From Ramlibacter sp. Leaf400 (lineage in GTDB: Bacteria > Pseudomonadota > Gammaproteobacteria > Burkholderiales > Burkholderiaceae_C), in contig NZ_LMQL01000009.1 in the NCBI RefSeq assembly GCF_001424545.1, positions 392,822-456,821 on the forward strand: a DNA stretch of 64,000 nucleotides, given 5' to 3'. Position 1 is the stretch's first letter; each line of letters starts with the position of its first letter. A program made the translations under genes and the position numbers. Below the pieces are notes generated by a model. That model had not been told where the DNA came from. It saw only the letters and a program-made list of their open reading frames with translations, and made no database searches. Positions 33,321 through 42,270 of the stretch are shown piece by piece.

Positions 33321-33568
33321 CGGTCGTGGTGCCGCACCCATTCCATCTTGTGGGGCACGTCGCGTTCGCGGCGGCCCGTGGTGGTGTCGAACACGTAGTC
33401 GGTGGCGACACGCCGCCAGGGCAGCGCGCGGCGCTCCCGCGCCACCTGGTCGTGCAGGTGCGTCAGTTCCTTCTCGCGGGCGAGCAGCTTCCTGCGCGCT
33501 TCGAGCCACTGTTCGTCGGCCACCACGGGATGGCCGGAGATGCCGTTGGTTGCGGTGGATGAGGCCAT
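33281..33568 (-). pseudogene. DUF899 (thioredoxin-like) protein, internally deleted
   Basis: 95 residues against about 230-260 for the family. The N-terminus is normal (QWLEARRKLLAREKELTHLHDQVARERRALPWRRV, then YVFDTTTG), but it runs directly into the family C-terminus (GRRERDVPHKMEWVRHHDRYE), skipping the entire thioredoxin-like core. The frame is kept. It lies 15 bp after the propeller gene on the same strand, a pairing that suggests a former two-gene operon. Probably non-functional. Confidence 0.78.
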
Positions 33569-33583
33569 GGCGTGCTCCCGCGT

Positions 33584-34252
33584 TCAGCCGCGTGCGCTCT
33601 TCGGGCGCCGCACGGCGCGCACCTTGCCGCTGTTGCCGCCCCCGCAGTAGAAGAGGTCGGCGCCGTCGGATTCCAGGCCGCTCACCCCGGTGCCGCTGGG
33701 CATCTCCAGCCGCGCGAGCACCTCGCCGCTTTGCGGATGGATGCGGCGCAGCTCGCTGCCCTCGTCCTCCCAGGTGCCGTGCCACAGCTCGCCGTCGACC
33801 CAGCTCACGCCGGTGACGAAGCGGTTGGACTCGATGGTGCGCCGGATCGCACCGGTGGCGGGGTCGACCTGGTGGATCTTGCGGCCGCGGTAGTTGCCCA
33901 CCCACAGGCTGCCCTCGGCCCAGGCGAGGCCCGAGTCGCAGCCCTCGCCGGGCGCCGGGATCGAGGCCACCACCTCGCCGGTGGCCGGGTCGATCTTGTC
34001 GATGCGCGACTCGGCGATCTGGTACAGGTGCCTGCCGTCGAAGGCCGTGCCGGCGTCGCAGGCGCGGTCCAGCCGTCGCGTGACCTCGCCGCTGCCCGGG
34101 TCGATGGCGATCAGCTGCGCGCCGGTGGCGGCCCAGACGCGGCGGCCGTCGAAGCTGACGCCGTGCACCTGCGTCACGCCGTCGAAGGGGCCGTACTCGC
34201 GCACGATCTCGGCCGGCGCGGCCACTTGCTGTTCGCTGAGGGTGTCGAGCAT
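33584..34252 (-). CDS. Vgb/SMP-30-like beta-propeller protein
   Basis: 222 residues from ATG 34252 with AAGGAG 8 bases upstream. About five propeller repeats of the form D-x-x-(S/T)-G-E-V are visible: IDPGSGEVTRR, IDPATGEVVAS, VDPATGAIRRT and IHPQSGEVLAR, alternating with W or Y after short loops (RVWAATG, SLWVGNY, ELWHGTW). No signal peptide, so cytoplasmic. Streptogramin-lyase-like folds bind small molecules, but no catalytic set could be assigned. It is followed by the DUF899 remnant and preceded by the TPR-HTH regulator. Confidence 0.78.
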   Translation of the reverse strand: MLDTLSEQQVAAPAEIVREYGPFDGVTQVHGVSFDGRRVWAATGAQLIAIDPGSGEVTRRLDRACDAGTAFDGRHLYQIAESRIDKIDPATGEVVASIPAPGEGCDSGLAWAEGSLWVGNYRGRKIHQVDPATGAIRRTIESNRFVTGVSWVDGELWHGTWEDEGSELRRIHPQSGEVLARLEMPSGTGVSGLESDGADLFYCGGGNSGKVRAVRRPKSARG

Positions 34253-34298
34253 TTGCGTTCTCCTTGCGGCGCCTCGAAGCGGCGCGTTGGAGACAACT

Positions 34299-35519
34299 CT
34301 AAGCACCCGGCAGCGAAGCGGGGAGTAACAAGATTGTCGTGAAATCCACCAGCGGCGGCGCCAGCCAGCGGCGCGCCCGCGCCTGGCCGATGGCCCGCAC
34401 CTGGCCGGCGGCGTGCAGGTCCCCCAACGCGCGCTGCACGGTGCGCTGGCTCGCGTCCAGGGCCAGCGCCAGCGCGGAGGTCGACCACGCCGCGCCGTCG
34501 GAGAGCAGCGCCAGCAACGAGGCCTGCTCGCCGTCGATCGGTGGCAGCAGCACGACCACTTCGCGGCCGTTCCGAGGCGCCAGCACGAAGCCCCGGGCGG
34601 TCGCCTCGACGCCGGCCTGCGCCTTGACCAGCGCACGCAGGCGGCCGATCTCCACCCGCAGGCGCGCACGGTGCGTCTCGTCCGGGCGGCGGGTGCGAAA
34701 GGCGGTGGCGATCAGTGCATCGCGATCGACGTCGCCCGGCCAGGCCTGCGCCAGCGAGCGGCCCAGCGAGAACAGCACGGGCCTACGCGCCAGCGGCTGC
34801 CACGCGCCGGCCGTGGCGAGCCCGCGGCGGCAGGCATCGAGCACCAGCGCTTCGGAGGCGAGCAAGGCCTCGACCTCGTCCAGGTGCAGCGGACGTTCCA
34901 CGCCCTGCGCCAGGCGCCGGGCCGCGGGACGGTCGAGCGCCGACCGCGCCTCGGCCACCTCGGCGATCAGCGCCGGGATGCCCGCGCGATAAGCCGCCTG
35001 GTGCGCCCGGGCCAGCGCCGCATTCGCGGGCGCGGACCTCAGCGAGCGCAGCGCCAGCTCCGCGGCCGTCAGCTCGGCCACCGCGGCCAGGGCCGGCGGC
35101 AGGCCATCGCGGTCGAGCGCATCCAGCATCGCCGCGGCCTCGGCGAGCCGGCCCAGCAGCAGCGACCGCCGGGCCGCGACCAGGCGCGCGTGCAGTGCAT
35201 TGGCGCGGTCGCCGTGCCGCTCCAGCGTGGCCAGCGCGGCGTCCAGCCCGCGCGGCGAGCCGCCGAGGTCGCGCAGGGCCAGCGCGACCTCGGCCTCCGC
35301 CACGATGCAGCGGGCACGGCCGAGCGCTTCGTGCGCGCCGAAGGCACGTGCCGCACGCCGCAGCAAGTCGCGGGCCCGCGCGTGCTCGCCCAGCTGCGCC
35401 ATGGCGATGCCGCGCAGTGCCAGGGCCGGCGCATCGTCGCGCAGCGCCACCCGCTGGAGCGCGCCGAGCGGGTCGCCGCCGGCGAGCGCGCGGGCGGACG
35501 CGGCGATCAGGGAATCCAT
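34299..35519 (-). CDS. TPR-rich protein with C-terminal winged HTH, probable regulator
   Basis: 406 residues. The first two thirds are Ala/Leu/Arg helical repeats with TPR character (ARARDLLRRAARAFGAHEALGRARCIVAEAEVAL and similar). The C-terminal third holds a transcription-regulator-like segment (RLRVEIGRLRALVKAQAGVEATARGFVL, about 280-310) and an HTH (SLLALLSDGAAWSTSALALALDASQRTVQRALGDLHAAGQVR, about 335-375). It sits 46 bp before the propeller gene on the same strand and is the likely controller of that pair. Confidence 0.7.
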   Translation of the reverse strand: MDSLIAASARALAGGDPLGALQRVALRDDAPALALRGIAMAQLGEHARARDLLRRAARAFGAHEALGRARCIVAEAEVALALRDLGGSPRGLDAALATLERHGDRANALHARLVAARRSLLLGRLAEAAAMLDALDRDGLPPALAAVAELTAAELALRSLRSAPANAALARAHQAAYRAGIPALIAEVAEARSALDRPAARRLAQGVERPLHLDEVEALLASEALVLDACRRGLATAGAWQPLARRPVLFSLGRSLAQAWPGDVDRDALIATAFRTRRPDETHRARLRVEIGRLRALVKAQAGVEATARGFVLAPRNGREVVVLLPPIDGEQASLLALLSDGAAWSTSALALALDASQRTVQRALGDLHAAGQVRAIGQARARRWLAPPLVDFTTILLLPASLPGA

Positions 35520-35654
35520 CGCGAGAGACTAACTCGTCCATCGCGGAACGCGGCGCGACAAGGCTCTTCGAAAACCCGGCCGCGAGCGAGCGATCCTCGG
35601 TTGCCAACCCGCTGCTTCCGGGGCACGATGGTTGCCGCACTGCGGGCGTCGCCC

Positions 35655-36692
35655 ATGTCCTACCTGTGGCCTGAGTTCCTCTGGTTGATGCTGGCGCTGC
35701 CCCTTCTGCCGGCGGCCTATGTCTGGCTGCTGCGGCGACGGCGCCAGGCCGCGGTGCGCTTCAGCAGCGTGCGAATCGTGCGCGCGGCGGCCGAGGGCCG
35801 CAGCTGGCGGCGCCACCTCCCGCCGGTGCTGCTGCTGCTGGCCTTCTCGGGGTTGCTGTTCGCGGCGGCGCGGCCGGTGGCGCGCGTGCCGCTGCCCTGG
35901 GCCCGCGCCTCGATCCTGCTGGCCATCGACGTGTCCCTGAGCATGCGCGTCACCGACGTCAAGCCGACGCGCATGGTGGCGGCGCAGGAGGCGGCCAAGA
36001 CCTTCCTGCGCGACCTTCCGCGCGACATCGAAGTCGGGCTGGTCACCTTCGCCGGCAGCAGCCAGGTGGCCCAGCGGCCGACACTGGACCGCGATTCGCT
36101 GGTGCGGGCCATCGACGGCTTCCAGATGCAGATGGGCACGGCGGTGGGCAGCGCCATCGTGGTGTGCCTGGCCGAGCTGTTCCCCGACCACCACCTCGAC
36201 ATCGGCGAGATGACGTTCGGGAACCGGCCGCACGGGCGCAGCCTGGACGACAAGGACAAGCCGCCGCCCAAGGCCATCACCCCCGTCGCGCCGGGTTCGT
36301 ACGAATCGGCCGCGATCATCCTGCTCAGCGACGGCCGCCGCACGACCGGCATCGAGACGCTGGACGCCGCGAAGATGGCCGCCGACCGCGGCGTGCGCAT
36401 CCACGTGGTGGGCCTGGGCACGGTGGACGGCGCCGCCGCCACGCCCGAGGGCATGCCGGTCTACCTGCAGCTGGACGAACCCACGCTGCGCGAAGTGGCG
36501 CGGATGACCGGCGGCGAGTACCACCATGCCGGCACGGCGGAGATGCTGCGCAGCGTCTACGAGAAGCTGGGCGCGCGCGTGCAGGTGCAAGTGCGCGAGA
36601 CCGAACTTACGGGCCTTCTGACGTTCGGATCGGCGCTGCTGGCGCTCGCGGCAGCGGGGCTGTCGGTGGTCTGGTTCGGCCGCATCGCGTGA
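35655..36692 (+). CDS. VWA-domain membrane protein, BatA-like
   Basis: 345 residues: two N-terminal membrane helices (about 8-28 and 55-75), a von Willebrand A domain (about 85-300) with the MIDAS motif DVSLS (about 94) and an ILLSDG strand, and a C-terminal helix, so the VWA domain faces the periplasm. The layout matches BatA-type proteins of aerotolerance operons, yet no MoxR ATPase, DUF58 or BatB gene is nearby. An alternative ATG at 35628 would add nine residues; neither start has a good ribosome site. Confidence 0.85.
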   Translation: MSYLWPEFLWLMLALPLLPAAYVWLLRRRRQAAVRFSSVRIVRAAAEGRSWRRHLPPVLLLLAFSGLLFAAARPVARVPLPWARASILLAIDVSLSMRVTDVKPTRMVAAQEAAKTFLRDLPRDIEVGLVTFAGSSQVAQRPTLDRDSLVRAIDGFQMQMGTAVGSAIVVCLAELFPDHHLDIGEMTFGNRPHGRSLDDKDKPPPKAITPVAPGSYESAAIILLSDGRRTTGIETLDAAKMAADRGVRIHVVGLGTVDGAAATPEGMPVYLQLDEPTLREVARMTGGEYHHAGTAEMLRSVYEKLGARVQVQVRETELTGLLTFGSALLALAAAGLSVVWFGRIA

Positions 36693-36876
36693 AGGCGCGG
36701 CCTGCGCACAGATCAGTTGGCCGTCGTCGTCCAAAGGAGTTTCGACCCTTCCGTGCGTGCCCTAACGGTCACCGGGCGTAACAGCCCTGCCGGGTTTCGG
36801 GCGAGGCACCGAGCCGGCTCGCGGTCGATGGGTTGACGCGGTTCGCTACCAAATCGCACATCTCGCCCAAGGCTTG

Positions 36877-37686
36877 ATGCCGAGCATCCGCCGGATGCAA
36901 CATGCCTTCCCCAAGGTCGAGCTGTGCGGCATGGCCCTGGCCAGCGTCGGTTCAGACGAACTGCTCGATCACCTTTTCGCCAGTCTGGCACGCGGAAAGG
37001 GCTTGTGGGTGGTCACGGCCAACCTCGATTTCCTGCGCCGCTTCGTCCAGGACCCCGCCTCGCGCGACCTGTATTCGGATGCGGACCTGCGCGTGGCCGA
37101 CGGCATGCCGCTGGTGTGGGCCAGCCACCTGCAGGGCACGCCGCTGCCCCAGCGGGTCGCGGGCTCGTCGCTGGTGAAGCCGCTGTGCCGCCGCGCGGCC
37201 GAGGGCGGCTGGCGCGTCTATCTCCTGGGCGGCGAGCCGGCCGCCACCCGCGCCGCGGCCGAGAAGCTGGTGGCGGAATTCCCGAAGCTGCAGATCGCCG
37301 GCATCAGTTCGCCCTGGCTGAGTGACATGCCCACCGATGCCGAAGTGGAAGCGGTGTCCGCCACGCTCGCGCAGGCGCGCCCCGACATGGTGCTGGTGGC
37401 CATGGGCTCGCCCAAGCAGGAACGCGTGATCCAGCGGCTGCACAACCGCCTGCCCCACGCGTGCTGGATGGGCGTGGGCATCAGCCTGAGCTTCATCGCC
37501 GGCCACAAGCGGCGCGCGCCGAAGCTGATGCAGAGGCTGGGCCTGGAGTGGGTGCACCGCCTCGCGCAGGAACCCGGCCGCCTGTTCCGCCGCTACGTGC
37601 TGGAGGACCTGCCGTTCGCGGCCGTGCTGTTCCGCCGCGCGGTCGTCGCGCGGCTGGACGCGCGGGCTCAACGCACGGGCGCCTGA
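36877..37686 (+). CDS. WecG/TagA/CpsF-family glycosyltransferase
   Basis: 269 residues from ATG 36877 (AAGG just upstream). Family motifs: VVTANLDFLRRF (about 45), DLRVADGMPLVWAS with the catalytic Asp (about 72), VYLLGGEPAATRAAAEKL, VLVAMGSPKQERVI and GVGISLSFIAGHKRRAP. The family transfers N-acetylmannosaminuronate-like sugars in enterobacterial common antigen, wall teichoic acid or exopolysaccharide synthesis. It stands alone here, unlike most homologues. The 184-bp gap upstream has a TTGACG at 36833-36838 without a convincing -10 and a GAGCCGGCTC palindrome at 36811-36820. Confidence 0.9.
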   Translation: MPSIRRMQHAFPKVELCGMALASVGSDELLDHLFASLARGKGLWVVTANLDFLRRFVQDPASRDLYSDADLRVADGMPLVWASHLQGTPLPQRVAGSSLVKPLCRRAAEGGWRVYLLGGEPAATRAAAEKLVAEFPKLQIAGISSPWLSDMPTDAEVEAVSATLAQARPDMVLVAMGSPKQERVIQRLHNRLPHACWMGVGISLSFIAGHKRRAPKLMQRLGLEWVHRLAQEPGRLFRRYVLEDLPFAAVLFRRAVVARLDARAQRTGA

Positions 37687-37715
37687 GCCGCACGTCCCGG
37701 GCACCTCGGAAGCGT

Positions 37716-38699
37716 CTATCTGAGCGCGATCCCGTAGAGGGACTTGGGTTCACTGAAAACCCGCGTGCAGCTGGTCAGAAGCCCTTCGCTTGTCGCGGTG
37801 CAGCGCGTCAAGCCGGAATCCGGATCGGAATTGGTGATGTGGACCGTGGAGCCTCGGACCGCGACGTGCGTGGGCGAACTCAGACCCGTGGCGCCCGCAT
37901 CCCTGCAATCGTTGAGGGCTCCAGATCCATCGGCGGCGATGACGCACCGGACGACGTTGTCCCCGGCGTAATTGGCAACGTAGAGATGGCTGCCATGGAT
38001 GGTGAGACCTTCCGGATCACTGAGCCCTGGAACGCCCGCGTCCGCACAGCCGGACAAGGTTCCATCTGCGCCGACTTCGCACCTGGAAACCTTCGCGTCG
38101 TCGTAGTGCAGGACATAGGCCGTGGTACCCACGATCTGCAAGTTTTCCGCCGTACTCGCCAAGGCGTCAGGAAACAATGCGTCGGCACATGCATTCAATG
38201 AGCCGTCGGGCTCGATCACGCATTTTGTGATCCGCGGAGAGCCGGCATCGCTGATGTAGAGAGTCGACCCGTGGATGGTCAGTCCATACGGGCCGGCAAA
38301 GGAGCCCACCACCGCACACCCGGAGAGCTCCCCGCTCGCGCCGATGCTGCAGTGAATGACCTCGGGGGAACCCGCACCAGAGAAGTCGGAAAAGTAGGCG
38401 TCGGAGCCTGCCACCGCTATCGCAGCCATGTCCTGATGTCCCGCCAGCCCGCCAGCATCCACGCAGTTGATCAGCAGGTCGTCGCTGTCTATCTGGCAGA
38501 CCTCGACCTTGTTCGGATGGAGCAGGTAGGCCAACGGCGCAGGTGCGGGGGCGGGTGCCGGTGGCGCAACGACCGGAGGGCCGGGAGGATCGACCGGTGC
38601 TGGTGCATCCCCGCCTCCCCCGCCGCAAGCGCTCAGGGCTCCGCACAACAACGCGGCACGAAAAAGGGCCGCCGATCTGAAAAGGGAAGTGGTACTCAA
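37716..38699 (-). CDS. lipoprotein with Cys-paired beta-propeller repeats
   Basis: 327 residues. Signal peptide with lipobox LSAC (Cys about 25), then a Gly run and a Pro/Ala-rich spacer. The mature domain shows six repeats of about 40-50 residues, each with C-x(8-10)-C around an acidic-Gly turn: CVIEPDGSLNAC, CEVGADGTLSGC, CSIGASGELSGC and related. The repeats alternate with GLTIHGSTLYISDAG and GLTIHGSHLYVANYAG, as in NHL or YncE-like propellers. Each Cys pair is likely a disulfide in its blade, consistent with an envelope location. Visibly less GC-rich than the neighbouring genes. Function unknown. Confidence 0.75.
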   Translation of the reverse strand: MSTTSLFRSAALFRAALLCGALSACGGGGGDAPAPVDPPGPPVVAPPAPAPAPAPLAYLLHPNKVEVCQIDSDDLLINCVDAGGLAGHQDMAAIAVAGSDAYFSDFSGAGSPEVIHCSIGASGELSGCAVVGSFAGPYGLTIHGSTLYISDAGSPRITKCVIEPDGSLNACADALFPDALASTAENLQIVGTTAYVLHYDDAKVSRCEVGADGTLSGCADAGVPGLSDPEGLTIHGSHLYVANYAGDNVVRCVIAADGSGALNDCRDAGATGLSSPTHVAVRGSTVHITNSDPDSGLTRCTATSEGLLTSCTRVFSEPKSLYGIALR

Positions 38700-38866
38700 G
38701 AAGGTTCTCCAGGGTCTCGTTGATGACGGTCACCGCCGCGGGAGAAACCGGGCCGGCGACCGGGGCCGAGAGTGGATTCGGTAGGGCGCGGCCGGCAGTG
38801 TCGAAAGTCGCACGCAGCCGAGCGGGCGGCGTCACCAGGGGCCCGGCGCGCTGCGAATCGACGCGG

Positions 38867-39832
38867 CTACGGGCGCGGTCGGCCGGTCTTGCGCGGGGCC
38901 GCCGCTTCCGGCCGCGGGTAGGCCTTGGCGGCCGCCTTCACCAGGTTGACGAAGGTGAGCGTCGGGCCCACGCAGGCGTCCTCGCGGTACACCAGCGTGA
39001 GCGGCGCGGTGAGCTGCGCGCTGCGCTGCAGCGGCCGGTAGACGATCGCCTTGCCGTGCGTGCCCTGCATGGACGCGGGCACGACCGAGATGCCCACGCC
39101 CGCGGCCACCAGGTTGAGGTTGGTCATCATGCGGTCGACCTCGGCGGCCACGCGCACCTCCACGTTCTCGCGTGCGCAGGCGGCCAGCAGGTTGGCGTAC
39201 AGGCCTGGAGCCCCCGGCCTGCGCGCCAGGACCAGGGTCTCGCCCTGCAGCTCGCGCAGCGCCACGGGGGTCCTGCGGCGTTCCGCGTCGCGCGCGAGCC
39301 GGTGGTCGCGCGGCACGGCCAGCACCGAGGGCTCTTCCAGCAGGGTGTCGAAGCGCAGGCCTTCGGGCTGCGCGACGGGCACGCGCAGGATGCCGCAGTG
39401 CAGCCGCTGCGCCGAGATCGCCTCGGTGATCTCGGCGGCGTTGTTCTCGCTCACCACCAGCTGGATGTCGGGATGGCGGCCGCGGCACATGCGCAGGGCA
39501 TGCGGCGTGAAGGCGTGGGCGGCCGCCGAACTGGTGAACCCCACCGCCAGCGTGCCGCGGATGCCCTGCGAGAAGGCCCGCATGCGCTCCTGCATGCCGG
39601 CCAGGTCGCCGACCAGGCGTTCGGCCTCGGCCTGGAACAGGCGGCCCGCCTCCGTCAGCTCGACGCCCTTGGGATGGCGGCGCAGCAGCTGCACGCCGAG
39701 CTGCGCCTCCAGCGCCTTGATCTGCTGGCTGAGCGGCGGCTGCTGGATGCCCAGCGCCTCGGCGGCGCGCGTGATGTGGCCGCTGCGGGCCACGGCCAGG
39801 AAGTAGCGCAGGTGCCTCAGCTCGATCTGCAT
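38867..39832 (-). CDS. LysR-family regulator (CatR/BenM-like)
   Basis: 321 residues. MQIELRHLRYFLAVARSGHITRAAEALGIQQPPLSQQIKALEAQLG is the LysR HTH of the aromatic/aliphatic acid subgroup, followed by a ligand domain with TLAVGFTSSAAAHAFTP (about 95) and GVGISVVPASM. It lies 12 bp after a Bug receptor gene on the same strand. It may control that receptor and the divergent hydrolase pair. The C-terminus is Pro/Arg-rich and disordered. The 167 bp downstream, up to the lipoprotein gene start, hold no gene. Confidence 0.93.
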   Translation of the reverse strand: MQIELRHLRYFLAVARSGHITRAAEALGIQQPPLSQQIKALEAQLGVQLLRRHPKGVELTEAGRLFQAEAERLVGDLAGMQERMRAFSQGIRGTLAVGFTSSAAAHAFTPHALRMCRGRHPDIQLVVSENNAAEITEAISAQRLHCGILRVPVAQPEGLRFDTLLEEPSVLAVPRDHRLARDAERRRTPVALRELQGETLVLARRPGAPGLYANLLAACARENVEVRVAAEVDRMMTNLNLVAAGVGISVVPASMQGTHGKAIVYRPLQRSAQLTAPLTLVYREDACVGPTLTFVNLVKAAAKAYPRPEAAAPRKTGRPRP

Positions 39833-39844
39833 GCGTGCCCTTCC

Positions 39845-40777
39845 CTAGCGGCGCGGGGCCGCGACCAGCCGCCGGTTGGCCTCGGACTGGCGTTCGATCT
39901 CTCGCGCGAACTCCTCCTGCGTGCCGCCCGCGGCGATGTTGCCGGCCTGGGCCAGGAGGCGCGCGAACTCCGGCTCGTCCAGCACGCGCCGGCAGGCCTG
40001 GTTGAACCGCGCCACTTCCGCCGCCGGCATGGAGGGCGGCGCGAACAGCCCGAACAGGGACGTGAGGTTGGCCTGCGGCGCGCCGACCTCCGCGAAGGTG
40101 GGCACCGTGGGCAACAGCGGCGAACGCGACGGGCTGCCCAGCGCCAGCGGGACCAGCCGGCCCTGCCGCACGTAGTCGACCTGCTGCGGCGCCAGGTTGG
40201 TGGACAAGAGCTCGAAGCGGCCGGCCAGCGCGTCGCGCAGCTGCGGCCCGCCGCCCGCGTAGGGGACGTGCACGACCTCGATGCCGAAGGCCCGGCACAC
40301 CTGCTCGAGCCCGAGGTGCCCGATGGTGCCCACGCCCGAAGTCGCCCAGCGCAGCTTCGACGCGGACGCCCGCGCCTGCCGCAGCATCCCCGCGAAGTCG
40401 TCCGCGTCCAGCGCCGGCGTGCCCACCAGCAGCAGGGGCGTGTGCATCACGCCCGTCACCGGCTGCACCGCCGGCGCGGCGGCACCGAGGTGCGGCGAAA
40501 GCGCCAGCGGGCTGATGGCGGAGAACGCGAGCACGCGGCCGCCGGCCGGGACCTGCGCCAGCGAGGCCAGCGCGACGCCACCGCCCGCACCCGGGCGGTT
40601 CTCCACCACCACGCTCATCCGCAGCTGCGGGCCCAGCCGCTGCGCCAGCACGCGCGCGATGCGGTCGCTCACGCCGCCGGGCGGGTAGGCCACGACGATG
40701 CGCAGCACCTGCGCCGCACGCGCGGGGAGCGCGGTGCACGCGGCCAGGGCCAGCACGCCACGTCGGTTCATCGTCAT
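39845..40777 (-). CDS. Bug/TctC-type periplasmic solute receptor (3)
   Basis: 310 residues. A short signal peptide (MTMNRRGVLALAACTALPARA) is followed by VLRIVVAYPPGGVSDRIARVLA, ENRPGAGGGVALASLA and VPYAGGGPQLRDALAGRFE, all Bug motifs. A second ATG, six bases in, is possible. It is upstream of and co-directional with the LysR gene, and divergent from two exported hydrolases whose products could be its ligand. No permease genes in the window. Confidence 0.92.
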   Translation of the reverse strand: MTMNRRGVLALAACTALPARAAQVLRIVVAYPPGGVSDRIARVLAQRLGPQLRMSVVVENRPGAGGGVALASLAQVPAGGRVLAFSAISPLALSPHLGAAAPAVQPVTGVMHTPLLLVGTPALDADDFAGMLRQARASASKLRWATSGVGTIGHLGLEQVCRAFGIEVVHVPYAGGGPQLRDALAGRFELLSTNLAPQQVDYVRQGRLVPLALGSPSRSPLLPTVPTFAEVGAPQANLTSLFGLFAPPSMPAAEVARFNQACRRVLDEPEFARLLAQAGNIAAGGTQEEFAREIERQSEANRRLVAAPRR

Positions 40778-40812
40778 ATTCTATGGATATCGAACCGGCA
40801 CGTTGGCGCTAT

Positions 40813-40841
40813 TTGACCTTATGACGACGCCTCCCTATCGT
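40813..40841 (+). promoter_or_regulatory. sigma70-like promoter of the exported-hydrolase pair
   Basis: -35 TTGACC (40813-40818), 17-bp spacer, -10 TATCGT (40836-40841), in a locally A/T-richer gap. The start site is predicted about 38 bases before the hydrolase ATG at 40886. Confidence 0.55.
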
Positions 40842-40885
40842 CCCTGCACCCCGGTGAAGCGCCCGCCGGGAAGGAGACGTAACTC

Positions 40886-42244
40886 ATGCATTCGCCCTTG
40901 CCGCGCGCCGGCATCGCGACCGCGGCCACGCTGGCCCTGCTGCTGGCGGCTTGCGCCGGCCCCACCGCACGGCTGATCGACACGCCGGAAGCCGCGCCGC
41001 AACCGACGAGCTGCCCCGCCGCCGTGTCGGCGGACACGCGCTGCCTGGCCGGCACGGACTCCGCGGGCGCGCACTACCTGATCGCCCTGCCGGCGTCCTG
41101 GAACGGCACGCTGGTCCTGCACGCGCACGGCGGGCCCAACCTGGGCGCGCCGACGATGGCGCGCACCGTCGAGGACCTGGAGCGCTGGGCCATCGTGCCG
41201 AAGTCCGGCTATGCCTGGGCCGGCACCACCTACCGCCAGGGCGGCGTGGCGGTGCGCGCGGCCGCCGAGGACACCGAGCGCCTGCGGCGCCTTTTCGTGC
41301 GGCACGTCGCGGTGCCGAAGACGACGCTGCTGCATGGCCAGTCGTGGGGCGCGGGCGTGGCCGCCGCGGGCGCCTCGATGTTCACCGCCGATGCGCAGGG
41401 GCGCCGGCCCTACGACGGCGTGCTCCTGTCCAGCGGCATGCTGGCCGGCGGCTCGCGCGGCTACGACTTCCGGCTGGACCTGCGGGTGATCTATCAGGCG
41501 CTGTGCGGCAACCATCCCCGCGCCGACGAGCCCGCCTATCCCCTCTGGCAGGGACTGCCGGCCGATTCGAAGCTCACGCCCGCGGGCCTGCGCGATCGGG
41601 TGAACGCCTGCCTGGCGCTGGACCGCAAGCCGGCCGAGCGCACGCCGGAGCAGCAGCGCAAGGTGGAGACTCTCGTTCGCACGCTGAAGATCCCGGAGAG
41701 CTCCATCCCCTCGCACCTGGCCTGGGGCACCTTCCACTTCCAGGAGATCGCCCAGGTGCGCACGCAGGGGCGCAGCGTGTTCGGCAACGTGGGGGCGCAG
41801 TACCGCGGCTCGGACGACGACGCGCGGCTGAACGCGACCGTGGCTCGCTACGCGGCCGACCCCGAGGCGGTGGCGAAGTTCGCCGCCGACACCGACCCCG
41901 ACGGCCGCATCCCGGTGCCCGTGCTCACGGTGCACGGCATCGGCGACCCCACGGCCTTCGTGGAGGTGGAGGACAGCTTCCGCCGGACCATGGAGGGCGC
42001 CCGCACCGACCGCCACCTGGTGCAGACCTTCACCTCGCACGCCACCCACAGCTACCTGGCCGATCCCGTGTACGTGACGCTCCTCGAAGCGCTGGGCCGC
42101 TGGGCCGGCGGCGGGGACAAGCCCACGCCGGCGGCCATCGCGGCGCGCTGCACGGCCTTGGAGCCGGCGACGGGCGCGCGCTGCGGTTTCCAGCCCGACT
42201 ACGTTCCGCCATCGCTTTCGACGCGCATCACGCCGCGGCATTGA
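40886..42244 (+). CDS. alpha/beta-hydrolase lipoprotein
   Basis: 452 residues, AAGGAG 9 bases upstream. Lipobox LLAAC (Cys about 23) predicts lipid anchoring. The mature part has an oxyanion-type strand TLVLHAHGGPN (about 72), the nucleophile elbow LLHGQSWGAGVAAAG (Ser about 155), a late Asp in LTVHGIGDPTAF and a His in TSHATHSYL, a complete catalytic triad by position. Substrate unknown; the divergent Bug receptor and LysR regulator suggest release of an organic acid from an ester or amide outside the cytoplasm. Confidence 0.82.
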   Translation: MHSPLPRAGIATAATLALLLAACAGPTARLIDTPEAAPQPTSCPAAVSADTRCLAGTDSAGAHYLIALPASWNGTLVLHAHGGPNLGAPTMARTVEDLERWAIVPKSGYAWAGTTYRQGGVAVRAAAEDTERLRRLFVRHVAVPKTTLLHGQSWGAGVAAAGASMFTADAQGRRPYDGVLLSSGMLAGGSRGYDFRLDLRVIYQALCGNHPRADEPAYPLWQGLPADSKLTPAGLRDRVNACLALDRKPAERTPEQQRKVETLVRTLKIPESSIPSHLAWGTFHFQEIAQVRTQGRSVFGNVGAQYRGSDDDARLNATVARYAADPEAVAKFAADTDPDGRIPVPVLTVHGIGDPTAFVEVEDSFRRTMEGARTDRHLVQTFTSHATHSYLADPVYVTLLEALGRWAGGGDKPTPAAIAARCTALEPATGARCGFQPDYVPPSLSTRITPRH

Positions 42245-42270
42245 TCCATCACCCCCAGGAGACACGCCCC

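Noticed and set aside
36693..36876. Possible riboswitch or sigma70 promoter before the WecG/TagA-like gene
   Set aside because: GGTCACCGGGCGTAAC is only superficially like a cyclic di-GMP riboswitch and lacks the conserved core; TTGACG has no -10 partner at 16-18 bp.
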